Positions 7,014 to 17,912 are shown, counted from the first letter of the stretch. The stretch is 32,261 nt of DNA from Pseudomonadota bacterium (GCA_022564115.1 JADFMB010000008.1:1-32261); one strand, 5' to 3'. Notes: generated from the sequence alone by a model not told the origin. Made by a program: numbers and translations.

Positions 7014-7375
7014 TCGATAATTCCCTTTTTTTTCAATACGGTGGTCAGTTTATCCAGGGCTTCGTCCCAGAGGCGCGCTGGACGTTCCTCGTCCCGGCAG
7101 CGGGGATCGGGTGGCCGTTCGCAAACACCGAAGAAAGCCAACACCCGCAAATGCTCGGCAGTGATCTGGTGTTTCCTCAAAAGGCCAACCGCAGCCCGGT
7201 AAAGGTCATCGGGGTCGCAGGGCCGGGTAATGGAACCGGGGGTTTCTTTGAAACGGGCCCCTTCTTCGCGGGCCCGCTGGCACCGCATGAACCAGAACCA
7301 GGCTTCCTCCGCATCGACGAAAGGGGCCGTCGGGGTGTCGTAATAGGGCCGGGGGATAAAGCGGGTGCGGGGCAT
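7010..7375 (-). CDS. Phage-module conserved protein of unknown function
   Basis: 121 aa; MPRTRFIPRPYYDTPTAPFVDAEEAWFWFMRCQRAREEGARF...; translationally coupled to 6618-7013. Confidence 0.65.
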   Translation of the reverse strand: MPRTRFIPRPYYDTPTAPFVDAEEAWFWFMRCQRAREEGARFKETPGSITRPCDPDDLYRAAVGLLRKHQITAEHLRVLAFFGVCERPPDPRCRDEERPARLWDEALDKLTTVLKKKGIIE

Positions 7376-7424
7376 TGAAGGGCTCCAATTTAGAAATGAG
7401 GTAACCTAATACATGAACAAAGAA

Positions 7425-7521
7425 GGAACATTATTTATATATCAGGGTTAAGTCCTACGTCAATAGATAAAAAGAAAAATGTTCCTAATGACGGAAGGGC
7501 GCTTATATATGACAATGTTCC
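7425..7521. promoter_or_regulatory. Three copies of AATGTTCC (candidate operators) in the divergent intergenic region
   Basis: GGAACATT 7425-7432 (inverted), AATGTTCC 7478-7485, AATGTTCC 7514-7521, the last ending 1 nt before the ATG at 7523. Confidence 0.5.
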
Positions 7522-7522
7522 C

Positions 7523-8155
7523 ATGTTGAAACACGCCGATGTCTGGAGAGCCATCGACCGGCTGGCCCGGGAGTACGGGTACTCCGCCTCCGGGCTGGCC
7601 CGGCAGGCCGGCCTTGACCCGACGACTTTCAACAAGAGCAAACGGGTCACCCGTGAGGGCAAGCTCCGTTGGCCGAGCACGGAAAGCGTTTCCAAGGTGC
7701 TCGCGGCGACGGGCGCCAGCTTTGCTGAATTTGTTTCATTCACGAGCGACAGCGAAAGCGCCGGCGTCTACCGGAATATTCCGTTAATCGGTTTTGTTCA
7801 GGCGGGCGTTTCGGGATTTTTCGACGATGCCGGTTATCCCACGGGCGGGGCTTGGGATGAGATCCCGTTTCCCGGTCTCGGCGATCCCTACGCCTATGCC
7901 CTGGAGGTCACGGGCGACAGCATGGAGCCGGTGTTCCGTGACGGCGATTCGATCATCGTTTCACCCCAGGCCAATATCCGCCGCGGCGACCGTGTCGTTG
8001 TCAAAACCAAGGGCGGTGAGGTCATGGTCAAAGTGCTGCTTCGCCAATCGGCCCGCAAGGTGGACCTGCAATCCCTCAATCCCAACCACGAAGACCGTAG
8101 CCTGTCGATAGAAGAAATTGACTGGATGTCCCGCGTGGTTTGGGCGAGCAAATAG
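7523..8155 (+). CDS. HTH + S24 peptidase-domain regulator (LexA/CI-like)
   Basis: N-terminal HTH (YGYSASGLARQAGLDPTTFNKSKR); C-terminal GFVQAGVSGFF (Ala-Gly site), VTGDSMEPVFRDGDSIIV (Ser), VMVKVLLR (Lys). Confidence 0.88.
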   Translation: MLKHADVWRAIDRLAREYGYSASGLARQAGLDPTTFNKSKRVTREGKLRWPSTESVSKVLAATGASFAEFVSFTSDSESAGVYRNIPLIGFVQAGVSGFFDDAGYPTGGAWDEIPFPGLGDPYAYALEVTGDSMEPVFRDGDSIIVSPQANIRRGDRVVVKTKGGEVMVKVLLRQSARKVDLQSLNPNHEDRSLSIEEIDWMSRVVWASK

Positions 8156-8227
8156 GCCGCCTCTTCCGCATCTGACAATCTAAAAAAATGATACCGCCGT
8201 CGGCAGTTTCCCCGGCTGAAGCGCCGT

Positions 8228-9811
8228 TCAGTGGGCGAGGTCTTCACCGGCGATGGCGCGCTTGATCAGATTCCGTGTTTCCTGCAACCCGTAAAGGGCG
8301 ATGAAGGAACCCATCCGGGGCCCTTGGGATTGGCCGAGAAGGATCTCGTAGAGCGCCTTGAACCAGGCCTTAAGGTCGGGGAAGGGGTGGCGCTTGCCGA
8401 CTTCATAGACTTCCGTTTGGATGGTTTCGGCGTCGGCGTCGTCGGCAATTCCGCCCAGCACCGATAACAGATCCTCGAGCGCCGCCTTCTCGTCGTCGGT
8501 CGCCTTTCGGTAATTCTTCGCCGGCTTGACGAAATCCCTGTAATAGTTGATGGCGTAATCGAGGAGCCTGTCCAGGATGGGCGCCGCTTCCAGCGAAGCA
8601 TCGGACCGGTAGCGGGAAATAAAATGCCAAAGCACCGCCTTGTCCTCGGTATGACAGACGCTGGCTAGGTTGAGGAGAATGCTGAAACTTAAGTAAGCTT
8701 CCTCGTGCGGCGGGGCACCCTGATGAATGTGCCAGGCGGGATTATCCAGCTTCTTGGCGTCGTCCTGTTGGGGCAAACTCGAAAGATGGCTTAGATAATC
8801 GTCGACGGTACGGGGGATGATGTCGAAAAACAACCGCTTCGCCGTTTTCGGCTTCTGGTACATGAACAGCGACAGGCTTTCCGGCGGCGCGTAGCGCAAC
8901 CATTCCTCCACCATCAGCCCGTTGCCCCGGGATTTCGAAATCTTCTCGCCGTTTTCGTCGAGGAAAAGCTCATAGGTGAATCCCACCGGCGGCTCGCCAC
9001 CCAGGATGCGGCAGATTTTCCCCGACAGCTTCACCGAATCGATCAGGTCCTTGCCCGACATCTCGTAATCCACGTCGAGCGCCGTCCAGCGCATGGCCCA
9101 GTCGGCCTTCCATTGCAGCTTGCAATGGCCGCCGGTGACCGGCACCTCGGTCTTGGCGCCGTCCTCGTCCTCATAGACGATGGTCCCGGCATCGGTGTCG
9201 CGCTCGACCACCGGCGCCTGCAGCACTTGGCCCGTTTTCGGGCACACCGGCAAAAAGGGGCTGTAGGTGGCGCGGCGTTCCTCGCCCAAGGTCGGCAGGA
9301 TGACGTTGATGACCGCGTCATAGCGTTCCAGCACCCCAAGCAGCGCTTCGTCGAAGCGGCCGCTCTTGTAACATTCGGTAGAGCTCAGGAATTCATAATC
9401 GAACCCGAAATCATCCAGGAACGCCTTCAGCCGGGCGTTGTTATGGTGGCCAAAGCTTTCGTGCGTCCCGAAAGGATCGGGGATGGTGGTCAGCGGCATG
9501 CCCAGGTGCTCGGCCATCATGTCGGGGTTGGGGATGTTGTCGGGTACCTTCCTGAGCCCGTCCATGTCGTCGGAAAAAGTGATCAGTTTGCTCGGCAGGT
9601 CGGACAGCAGCGAAAAAGCGTGACGCACCATGGACGTCCGGGCGACCTCGCCGAAGGTGCCGATGTGCGGCAGGCCCGAAGGCCCGTACCCGGTTTCGAA
9701 CAGCACAAAGCCCTTTTCCGGCGTCTTGCCGCCGACGCGCTTCAACAGGCTTCGCGCCTCGGCGAAAGGCCAGGTCTTGGCGTTCTGGGCGTGGTCCTTG
9801 AGGTCGGTCAT
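8228..9811 (-). CDS. lysK: Lysine--tRNA ligase, class I
   Basis: 527 aa from ATG 9811; [21 protein letters not shown] (HIGH-like) and KISKSRGNG (KMSKS-like); class I LysRS signature. Confidence 0.95.
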   Translation of the reverse strand: MTDLKDHAQNAKTWPFAEARSLLKRVGGKTPEKGFVLFETGYGPSGLPHIGTFGEVARTSMVRHAFSLLSDLPSKLITFSDDMDGLRKVPDNIPNPDMMAEHLGMPLTTIPDPFGTHESFGHHNNARLKAFLDDFGFDYEFLSSTECYKSGRFDEALLGVLERYDAVINVILPTLGEERRATYSPFLPVCPKTGQVLQAPVVERDTDAGTIVYEDEDGAKTEVPVTGGHCKLQWKADWAMRWTALDVDYEMSGKDLIDSVKLSGKICRILGGEPPVGFTYELFLDENGEKISKSRGNGLMVEEWLRYAPPESLSLFMYQKPKTAKRLFFDIIPRTVDDYLSHLSSLPQQDDAKKLDNPAWHIHQGAPPHEEAYLSFSILLNLASVCHTEDKAVLWHFISRYRSDASLEAAPILDRLLDYAINYYRDFVKPAKNYRKATDDEKAALEDLLSVLGGIADDADAETIQTEVYEVGKRHPFPDLKAWFKALYEILLGQSQGPRMGSFIALYGLQETRNLIKRAIAGEDLAH

Positions 9812-9813
9812 GG

Positions 9814-11337
9814 TTATTTCCAGATCGGCTTGCCCGTGCCGAGCAGGCCGTAGGCTTCCCACTTGCGGGTTACTTCGTCGATGATGTCGTCGGTCATGCG
9901 GATCTTGCGGCCCCAATCGCGGCGGGTTTCGGGCGGTATCTTGGTCGTCGCGTCGATCCCCATTTTGGAGCCCAGCCCCGATTCCGGCGACGCGAAATCC
10001 AGATAGTCGATAGGCGTGTTCTCGATCACCGTGATGTCGCGGGCGGGGTCGACGTTGGTGGAAATCGCCCAGATCACGTCTTTCCAATCGCGGGCGTCGA
10101 TGTCGTCGTCAACGACGATGACGAACTTGGTGTACATGAACTGCCTCAGGTACGACCACACCGCCATCATGATCCGCTTGGCATGGCCGGGGTAGGCCTT
10201 CTTGATGGAAACGACTCCGACCCGGTACGAACACCCCTCGGGCGGCAACCAGAAATCGACGATTTCGGGGAACTGCTGTTGGAGCAAAGGCACGAAAACA
10301 TCATTAAGGGCCTCGCCCAGCACCGAAGGCTCATCGGGCGGGCGGCCGGTAAAAGTCGAGAGGTAAATCGGGTCCTTGCGCATGGTGATGGCGCTGATGG
10401 TAAAGACCGGGAACGGCTCGACGGCGTTGTAATAACCGGTGTGGTCCCCATAGGGGCCTTCGTCGCCGTAATCATCCAGCGACACGTGGCCTTCGAGCAC
10501 AATCTCGGCCTCGGCCGGCACCTTCAAGGGCACGGTCTTGCAGTTCACCAATTCCACCTTCTTGCCCCGGAGCAGCCCGGCGAACTGGTATTCCGACAAC
10601 GTATCGGGAACCGGGGTGACGGCGGCCAGGATAGTCCCCGGATCGGCGCCGATGACGGCGGCGGCGGGCAGGGGCTCGGTCTTTTTGTCCTTCCACCGGG
10701 CGTGATGCTGCGCCCCCCCCCGGTGCTTGAGCCAGCGCATGTAGGTGGTGTCGGGGCCGGTGACCTGCATGCGGTAGATGCCGAGGTTGTAGTTGTCCCG
10801 GGCGTCGCCGCCTTTCTTGCCGGCCTCGGGGCCCAAGGTCACCACCAGCGGCCAGGTGATCACCGGGGCCGGTTCACCGGGCCAGCAGGTTTGAACCGGC
10901 AGCCGCGAAAGGTCGATGTCGGCCCCTTTCAACACCACTTCCTGGCACGGCGCCTTGGTGACCGTTTTCGGCTTCATGGCCATGACGGTCTTCACCATTG
11001 GCAGCGCCTTTACCGCGTCCCGCCAGCCTTCCGGGGGGTCGGGCTGGCGTAGAAAAGCCAGGGTCTCGCCGATTTCGCGAAGCTGGTCCGGTTCCCGGTT
11101 CATCCCCCAGGCGACCCTCTCGATGGTGCCGAAAAGGTTGACCAGTACCGGCATGCCGAAAGGCGCTCCTTCGTCGTCGACGACGTTTTCGAACAGGACC
11201 GCCGGCCCGCCTTCGGCAAGCAAGCGGGTCTGGATTTCGGTCATCTCTAGGTTGGGGGAAACCGGCTCGCCGACGCGTACCAAACGGCCGTCCTTCTCTA
11301 GGCGGTCGATAAAATCTCTCAAGGAAGAAAAGGCCAT
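9814..11337 (-). CDS. ubiD: UbiD-family decarboxylase
   Basis: 507 aa; [72 protein letters not shown]. Confidence 0.93.
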   Translation of the reverse strand: MAFSSLRDFIDRLEKDGRLVRVGEPVSPNLEMTEIQTRLLAEGGPAVLFENVVDDEGAPFGMPVLVNLFGTIERVAWGMNREPDQLREIGETLAFLRQPDPPEGWRDAVKALPMVKTVMAMKPKTVTKAPCQEVVLKGADIDLSRLPVQTCWPGEPAPVITWPLVVTLGPEAGKKGGDARDNYNLGIYRMQVTGPDTTYMRWLKHRGGAQHHARWKDKKTEPLPAAAVIGADPGTILAAVTPVPDTLSEYQFAGLLRGKKVELVNCKTVPLKVPAEAEIVLEGHVSLDDYGDEGPYGDHTGYYNAVEPFPVFTISAITMRKDPIYLSTFTGRPPDEPSVLGEALNDVFVPLLQQQFPEIVDFWLPPEGCSYRVGVVSIKKAYPGHAKRIMMAVWSYLRQFMYTKFVIVVDDDIDARDWKDVIWAISTNVDPARDITVIENTPIDYLDFASPESGLGSKMGIDATTKIPPETRRDWGRKIRMTDDIIDEVTRKWEAYGLLGTGKPIWK

Positions 11338-11601
11338 AATGCCAGTTCCTTATGCATTTATTGGCCTATTGACACAGCATGGGAGCGGGAGCGTCAAGGC
11401 ACTTGGCCGTCCCTCCAGTTGTTTTCGGGTAAAAAGACCGATACCCTTTTCCGCCGCCCGCCTAGATCGAAAGATGGGGTGCCAAACGGCTTAATTAGCG
11501 GGTACCCTTTGCATTAAACCGTAGACAGGAATACCCGTTCTGAGCATTAAGTCCCTTTGGCATAAGACCTTAAAGCGTTGTCTGGGGTGATATAAAACAC
11601 C

Positions 11602-13398
11602 ATGGCGAAGAAAACGAAAAAAACGTCTGAACAAAACCAAGCCTCGAGTTTTGAGAGGCTGATCGAAATCGGCATCGCCCTTTCGGCGGAGAAGGATCCC
11701 AGCCGCCTTATGGAAACCATTCTTCTCGAGGCCAAGGAACTCTCCAATGCCGACGGCGGGACACTTTACCTCAAGACCGAAGACAACAACCTGAAATTCG
11801 AGATCGTGCGTACGGATTCCCTCAAGATCGCCATGGGCGGAACCACCGGCAAGGAAATCACCTTTCCGCCGGTGCTCCTCTATGATCCGGAAACGGGCAG
11901 GGAAAACAAAGCCAACGTCGCCAGTTGCGCCGCCCTGACGGGGAAATCCATCAACATCCCCGATGCCTACGATTCGAAGGACTTCGATTTCTCCGGCACG
12001 CGGAAATTCGACGAGGGGACGGGATATCGGTCGAAATCGTTCCTGACCGTGCCGATGAAGAATTCCCAGGACGAGATAATCGGCGTCCTTCAGCTTCTCA
12101 ATGCCCTGGACAAAGATACCGGCGAGGTTATCCCCTTCAGCAGCGATATCCAGCCCTTGATCGAAGCCCTGGCGTCGCAGGCCGCCGTGGCGCTGGACAA
12201 CAAGCAGCTTTTGGACGCGCAAAAGCTTTTACTTGATTCGTTCATCAAATTGATTGCGTCCGCCATCGACGCCAAATCGCCCTATACGGGCGGACACTGC
12301 CAACGGGTTCCGGAATTGACCATGATGCTGGTCAAGGCCGTATGCGAGGTCAAAGATGGACCGTACGCCGATTTCGATCTCAACGCGGACGATTGGTACG
12401 AATTGCAAATTGCCGCGCTGCTTCACGATTGCGGCAAGGTGACGACGCCTGAATACGTGGTCGACAAGGCGACCAAGCTTGAAACCATCTATGACCGCAT
12501 CCATGAAATCCGCACCCGTTTCGAAGTTGTCAAACGCGAAGCGGAGATCGATTACCTGAAGGCCGTGGCGGACGGCAAAGGGGATCCGGAGAAGCGCCGC
12601 GCAGAATTGGATGAACGGCTGACCAAGCTGGACGATGACTTCGCCTTTATCGCCGAATCCAACATCGGCGGTGAATTCATGGCCCCGGAAAAAATAGAAC
12701 GGGTCAAGGAAATCGCCAACATCCAATGGACCCGAACTCTCGATGACCGGCTCGGCATTTCCTATGAAGAAAAGAAACGCAAGAACAGGACCAAGGCGGA
12801 AAAATTGCCGGTTGTCGAAAACCTGCTCAGCGACCGGGACGACCACATCATTTACCGCGAAGAGGAGACAGTCGCGGCCCAGGACGACCATTACGGTTTC
12901 AAGCTCGATGTGCCGGAACTCAAGTTCAATCTCGGCGAGGTCTACAACCTTTCCATCGCCCGGGGCACCTTGACCGCCGAGGAACGCTTCAAAATCAACG
13001 ACCATATCGTGCAGACGATCGTCATGCTGGAGCAGCTTCCGTTCCCCGAACATTTGAAACGGGTTCCCGAATATGCCGGCGGCCACCACGAAAAGATGGA
13101 CGGCACCGGGTACCCGAAGAAGCTCAATAAAGACGACATGTCGATTCCGGCCCGGATCATGGCCATTGCCGATATCTTCGAGGCGTTGACCGCCGCCGAC
13201 CGCCCCTACAAGGCGGCGAAGACCCTGAGCGCAAGCGTCAAGATCATGTCGTTCATGAAAAAGGACTCCCATATCGACGGCGATCTGTTCGAGATTTTTT
13301 TGACTTCCGGCGTTTACAAGGATTACGCCGATCAGTTCCTGGAAAAGGACCAGATCGACGAGGTCGATATCTCCGAGTACCTTGAAGGCGACGACTGA
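11602..13398 (+). CDS. GAF + HD-GYP domain phosphohydrolase (cyclic-di-GMP phosphodiesterase-like)
   Basis: N-terminal GAF-like region (ADGGTLYLKTEDN...), SPYTGGHCQRVPELT, LLHDCGKVTTPEYV, GGHHEKMDGTGYPKKL, MAIADIFEALTAADRPYK. Confidence 0.9.
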   Translation: MAKKTKKTSEQNQASSFERLIEIGIALSAEKDPSRLMETILLEAKELSNADGGTLYLKTEDNNLKFEIVRTDSLKIAMGGTTGKEITFPPVLLYDPETGRENKANVASCAALTGKSINIPDAYDSKDFDFSGTRKFDEGTGYRSKSFLTVPMKNSQDEIIGVLQLLNALDKDTGEVIPFSSDIQPLIEALASQAAVALDNKQLLDAQKLLLDSFIKLIASAIDAKSPYTGGHCQRVPELTMMLVKAVCEVKDGPYADFDLNADDWYELQIAALLHDCGKVTTPEYVVDKATKLETIYDRIHEIRTRFEVVKREAEIDYLKAVADGKGDPEKRRAELDERLTKLDDDFAFIAESNIGGEFMAPEKIERVKEIANIQWTRTLDDRLGISYEEKKRKNRTKAEKLPVVENLLSDRDDHIIYREEETVAAQDDHYGFKLDVPELKFNLGEVYNLSIARGTLTAEERFKINDHIVQTIVMLEQLPFPEHLKRVPEYAGGHHEKMDGTGYPKKLNKDDMSIPARIMAIADIFEALTAADRPYKAAKTLSASVKIMSFMKKDSHIDGDLFEIFLTSGVYKDYADQFLEKDQIDEVDISEYLEGDD

Positions 13399-13415
13399 GG
13401 CCGGAGATTTTCCAA

Positions 13416-14141
13416 ATGTCCCCGGACACCCTTCGCCGCGCCCTGTCCTATCCTTATGAAATCCCTGCGAATTCCTACGTCGTTAACGGAAAGACGCACC
13501 AAGTGCTTAACCCCTCGGCCCCGATGCCCGACGTTTCCGGAAGGCGCCCGGTCCTTGCCGTCGGCTCCAATCAATCCCCCGAACAATTGATCCGCAAATT
13601 CTACGGATCGGACCTGGGCCCGATCCCGGTGATTCGGGCCCGGCTGAAGGATTTCGATATCGTCTATTCGCCGCACGTGGCTTCCTATGGGTCGATCCCG
13701 GCCACCCTCGGGCATTCCCCCGGCACCCGGGTCACGCTTTTCGTAACCTGGCTGACGCCGGAACAGGAAGCCCGCATGCATGAAACCGAAATCCCCACGG
13801 GGAATTACCATTTCGGGAAATTGGACGCCATAGAACTGCAATTGGACTTCGGCCCCGCCATGACGTCGGCTTATGTTTATTCGTCCCGCCGCGGATCTCT
13901 AACTCGGGACGGCTTACCAGTCGCACTGGCCGCCGTTCGGGCCGAAAACCGGATATGGCCTTCGCTCAACCAGGAAGAAATCCAGAACCACGCCCGGGAC
14001 CTAACGGCCGCCGGCCAACCTCTCGAAGCCTTTATTAGAGCGGCGATAGAGGATGTTTCGGCCAGGCGGGAAAGGACTCGGGCCCTGATGTCGGACGGCC
14101 TGCGGTTAAATTATTCCGGTTTTACCCCGATAGAAATTTGA
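13416..14141 (+). CDS. Conserved hypothetical protein, possible gamma-glutamylcyclotransferase-like fold
   Basis: LAVGSNQSPEQLIRKF ... ARLKDFDIVYSPHVASYGSIPATLGHSPGTRVTLFVTWLTPEQEARMHETEIPTGNYHF resembles the GGCT pattern YGSNLS...PGxxVxGxxxxLtxexxxxLxxxE...Y. Confidence 0.7.
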   Translation: MSPDTLRRALSYPYEIPANSYVVNGKTHQVLNPSAPMPDVSGRRPVLAVGSNQSPEQLIRKFYGSDLGPIPVIRARLKDFDIVYSPHVASYGSIPATLGHSPGTRVTLFVTWLTPEQEARMHETEIPTGNYHFGKLDAIELQLDFGPAMTSAYVYSSRRGSLTRDGLPVALAAVRAENRIWPSLNQEEIQNHARDLTAAGQPLEAFIRAAIEDVSARRERTRALMSDGLRLNYSGFTPIEI

Positions 14142-14208
14142 CCCGGCCCAAAAGGGTAATAATATTAAAAGAAGTAGGGGAGATCGTCTCAAGCCCGAGG
14201 AGACGGCT

Positions 14209-14703
14209 ATGAGCTTTATGTCGACGACAGCGCCCCCGGATTTCTCCGCTGCCATGAAAGCGGCCGAGACCTTGGGCGTATCCGAATATGATTTTTTCCG
14301 TCTCGCCTTTCGTCGTTGGTCAGGTCGCGAAGCGGATGAAAAGGCATTGGAACGTTACTTCGTCGCCTACATGTTTCATCAAGACGTTCCGGTTTGGGTC
14401 CGGCATTTCAGCCGCGATGTCCTTTCCCGGGATGCCGCCGGGAAACTGGATGCCGCCGAACTCGGTGCGCTTAAGTATCGGCATCATCCGCCGCCTCACC
14501 GCAACGGCCCGCTTTATATAGGTCTCATGGGAGCGATGATGGTGCTTTATTGCGTGGCTTTGCTGGATATCAGCTACGATCCCCAGACGTCGGCGCCGAT
14601 GACGTGTTATGGCGGCCCGGGGTTCAAGGTGATTGCCGGGATGGCCTATGCGGTCAGCGGTAAGGAGCCGACGAATTGCGAGAATTTTAACAACCCTCGC
14701 TGA
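14209..14703 (+). CDS. Hypothetical protein with one predicted TM segment
   Basis: 164 aa; hydrophobic LYIGLMGAMMVLYCVALLDI; no family recognised; GAGGAG upstream of ATG. Confidence 0.6.
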   Translation: MSFMSTTAPPDFSAAMKAAETLGVSEYDFFRLAFRRWSGREADEKALERYFVAYMFHQDVPVWVRHFSRDVLSRDAAGKLDAAELGALKYRHHPPPHRNGPLYIGLMGAMMVLYCVALLDISYDPQTSAPMTCYGGPGFKVIAGMAYAVSGKEPTNCENFNNPR

Positions 14704-14710
14704 GCCCCAG

Positions 14711-15631
14711 TCAGCTCATCACCTGTCCGGCGACAATCCCGGCCAGGATGATCAAGCCGAAATCCCGGTTGGATTTAAACTTCGCCAAGCAGTTCTTGGG
14801 ATCGGTAATATCGACGGCCTTGATTTGCCACGCCAGTTGAGAGCCACCCATGCCAAGCGCCAGATAAAACGGCCACGGCAATTCCGCAAGATATCCGGCC
14901 ATAGCCAGCAAGCAGACGGTGATGGCGTAAAAACCGATAAGCCACGGCCCGGTCGCGGCGCCGAACTTCAATGCCGTCGATTTGACCCCAATCAGGATGT
15001 CGTCTTCCTTGTCCTGATGGGCGTAAATGGTGTCGTAACCGAGGGTCCAGAAAATTCCCGCCGCGTAAAGCGCCGCCGCCGGAAAACCCAGGCTTCCCTT
15101 GACCGCCGCCCAGCCCAGCAGGGCGCCCCAATTGAACGTCAGGCCCAGAAACAATTGCGGCCAATAGGTTATCCGCTTCATGAACGGATATAGGGCAACC
15201 AAAACAAGAGAGCCGATACCCAGTCCTATGGCGAAGGCATTGAACTGCAACAGCACCACCAACCCCAACAGAAGCTGAAAGCCCAAAAAAACCACTGCTT
15301 GGCGGACGCTGACTTGACCGCTGGGGATCGGCCGGGCCGCGGTGCGGGCGACGCGGGCATCGAAATCCCGGTCGACGATATCATTGACAGTGCATCCGGC
15401 GCCGCGCATGACCAGTGACCCGATGACGAACAAAACCAGCATTTTTCCATCCGGCCACGAAGGCGTAGCCAAGGAAAGGCTCCACCAGCAGGGGAGCAAT
15501 AACAGCCAGGTTCCGATGGGCCGGTCCGCCCGGGCCAATCGAAGGTAGGGGCGCGTTCCCTCGGGCGCCAGCCGGTCGATCCAGCTTTCATCGGGAACGT
15601 CGGTGGCACTGCTGTCGGGATTATCCATCAT
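14711..15631 (-). CDS. ubiA: 4-hydroxybenzoate polyprenyltransferase
   Basis: 306 aa multi-TM; RADRPIGTWLLLLPCWWSL, GCTVNDIVDRDFDARVARTAARPIPSG, GYDTIYAHQDKEDD. Confidence 0.95.
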   Translation of the reverse strand: MMDNPDSSATDVPDESWIDRLAPEGTRPYLRLARADRPIGTWLLLLPCWWSLSLATPSWPDGKMLVLFVIGSLVMRGAGCTVNDIVDRDFDARVARTAARPIPSGQVSVRQAVVFLGFQLLLGLVVLLQFNAFAIGLGIGSLVLVALYPFMKRITYWPQLFLGLTFNWGALLGWAAVKGSLGFPAAALYAAGIFWTLGYDTIYAHQDKEDDILIGVKSTALKFGAATGPWLIGFYAITVCLLAMAGYLAELPWPFYLALGMGGSQLAWQIKAVDITDPKNCLAKFKSNRDFGLIILAGIVAGQVMS

Positions 15632-15754
15632 GGCCGAAACTATAACCGAAACCAGCTCCGGTTCGGGAAACAGAACCCGGGGAACCTTTCCGCCTTCCTT
15701 GCCGAAAGCGGCCCGAACCGTATGATGATAACAAGGTAATTACATTTTCCCGCC

Positions 15755-16510
15755 ATGACCCCATACAAACCCAAAACCCGTTTGTTCGTGGATGTTGGCC
15801 TGACCGCGGGCGGCGGCCTGGATGTCAGCGAAGCCCAGGCCCATTACCTGGGCCATGTCATGCGTCTCGGCGCCGGCGATGGTGTCGTGCTGTTCAACGG
15901 CCGAGACGGCGAATGGTCGGCGGTGATCGATAGCCTGGCCAAGAAACGGGGTGCGCTGACGGTCGAAAAATTGTTGCGGCCGCAATCGGCGGAACCCGGC
16001 CCGTGGCTGGCCTTCGCGCCGATTAAAAAGGCGTCGACCGATTTCATCATCGAAAAGGCGACGGAATTGGGTGTTTCCCGGCTTTGCCCGGTTTTTACCA
16101 AAAACACCAATACCACCCGTATCAACTCGGACCGCTTTCGCGCCCACGCCATCGAAGCGGCGGAACAGTCCCAACGTCTGACGGTCCCCGAAATCATGGA
16201 GCCGCAAACGCTGGACCAATTAATCGCCGGGTGGCCGCCCGGCAGGATTCTCCTTCATCTTGACGAAAGCGGCGGCGGCCGGCCCATTGCCGAGGTGCTG
16301 GCCGGATTGCGGGATCAAGGCGGGGGCGATGAAATATCATGCGGGTTCCTCAGCGGTCCCGAAGGCGGCTTTGAGGCGAGTGAGCTTGACGCCCTCGGTA
16401 AACTGGACTTTGTTACCGGCGTCGATTTGGGCCCGCGTGTTTTGCGAGCGGATACGGCGGCACTGTCGGCGCTGGCCTGCTGGCAGGCCTTCCTCGGCGG
16501 CGGTCCCTAA
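15755..16510 (+). CDS. rsmE: 16S rRNA (uracil-1498-N3)-methyltransferase
   Basis: Ends [17 protein letters not shown]...[22 protein letters not shown], the RsmE signature; [16 protein letters not shown]. Confidence 0.93.
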   Translation: MTPYKPKTRLFVDVGLTAGGGLDVSEAQAHYLGHVMRLGAGDGVVLFNGRDGEWSAVIDSLAKKRGALTVEKLLRPQSAEPGPWLAFAPIKKASTDFIIEKATELGVSRLCPVFTKNTNTTRINSDRFRAHAIEAAEQSQRLTVPEIMEPQTLDQLIAGWPPGRILLHLDESGGGRPIAEVLAGLRDQGGGDEISCGFLSGPEGGFEASELDALGKLDFVTGVDLGPRVLRADTAALSALACWQAFLGGGP

Positions 16511-16544
16511 GCCTGTTCCTTATCAATACGAAAAAGAGAAACCC

Positions 16545-17912
16545 ATGGCCGGCGAAACCCTATCCTCCCAACAGCCCATTGAGGGGAAAGAACAGCTAAT
16601 CAGCTATCTGGAAGCCGGATGCAAGCCCGAGGAAAACTGGCGTATCGGCACCGAGCACGAAAAGTTCGCCTATCACCTAGCCGATCTGAAACCTCTGGAG
16701 TACGAAGGCCCGGCCGGGGTGCGGGCGCTATTGGAAGGCCTGACCCGTTTCGATTGGCAGCCGGTGCTGGAGAACGGCAACCCGATCGCGCTATCGAAAC
16801 CCGACGGCAGTTTCATCAGCCTCGAGCCGGCCGGACAAATCGAGCTTTCCGGCGCCCCGGTGGAAACCATTCATCAGACCTGCGACGAAGTCACAGGCCA
16901 CCTGCAACAGGTGAAGGCCATCGCCCGTGAGTTGGGGATCGGCTTTCTCGGGTTGGGGTACAGGGCCAAGTGGCCGACAAAGGACATGCCGTGGATGCCC
17001 AAGGGCCGCTACAAGATCATGCGCGAATACATGCCCAAGAAAGGCAAGCTGGGGCTGGAAATGATGCAGTCCACGTGCACGGTGCAGGTCAACCTGGATT
17101 TCGATTCCGAAGCCTCCATGGTGCAAATGTTCAGGATCGCGCTGGCATTGCAACCGGTCGCCACGGCGCTTTGGGCGAATTCACCCTTCAAGGAAGGCAA
17201 GCCCGCCGGGTTCCTGTCCTACCGCAGCCACATCTGGACCGACACCGATCCCGACCGCTGCGGCATGCTGTCGTTCGTTTTCGAAGACGGCTTCGGTTTC
17301 GAACGTTACGTCGATTACCTGCTCGATATGCCCATGTACTTCGTTTACCGGGACGGAACCTATATCGACGCCTCGGGGCAATCGTTTCGGGATTTCATGG
17401 AAGGCGATCTGCCGGCGCTTCCCGGCGAAAAGCCCACGATGTCCGATTGGATCGACCATATGAGCACTGCCTTCCCTGAAGTGCGGCTGAAACAGTTTCT
17501 TGAGATGCGGGGCGCTGATGGCGGGCCGTGGAGCCGCCTTTGCGCCTTACCCGCCTTTTGGGTCGGGCTGTTATACGACAAAGAGGCCCGCGACGCCGCT
17601 TGGGACTTGGTCAAGGACTGGACGATCGAGGAATTACAGACCTTGCGGGATGAAGTGCCGCGGACCGCGCTCAAAACAACCTTCAGGAACAAGACCGTCA
17701 GGGACGTGGGGCTAGACGCCCTGCAGATTTCCCACCGCGGACTTTGCAACAGAGGCCGTTTCGACAGCGTCGGCATGGACGAGGCCCATTTTCTGAAGCC
17801 CCTTTTCCAGATCGCTCATTCGGGTTTGACCCCGGCCGAGGAGCTTCTGGCCGCCTACGAGGAACGCTGGAACCACTCCGTCGATCCGGTGTTCAAGGAA
17901 TACGCTTACTAA
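16545..17912 (+). CDS. gshA: Glutamate--cysteine ligase (GCS2/plant-type)
   Basis: 455 aa from ATG 16545; [67 protein letters not shown]. Confidence 0.93.
   Translation: MAGETLSSQQPIEGKEQLISYLEAGCKPEENWRIGTEHEKFAYHLADLKPLEYEGPAGVRALLEGLTRFDWQPVLENGNPIALSKPDGSFISLEPAGQIELSGAPVETIHQTCDEVTGHLQQVKAIARELGIGFLGLGYRAKWPTKDMPWMPKGRYKIMREYMPKKGKLGLEMMQSTCTVQVNLDFDSEASMVQMFRIALALQPVATALWANSPFKEGKPAGFLSYRSHIWTDTDPDRCGMLSFVFEDGFGFERYVDYLLDMPMYFVYRDGTYIDASGQSFRDFMEGDLPALPGEKPTMSDWIDHMSTAFPEVRLKQFLEMRGADGGPWSRLCALPAFWVGLLYDKEARDAAWDLVKDWTIEELQTLRDEVPRTALKTTFRNKTVRDVGLDALQISHRGLCNRGRFDSVGMDEAHFLKPLFQIAHSGLTPAEELLAAYEERWNHSVDPVFKEYAY

Noticed and set aside
12229-13272. 347-aa minus ORF opposite the HD-GYP gene
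   Set aside because: Shadow ORF; biased composition and no start context.
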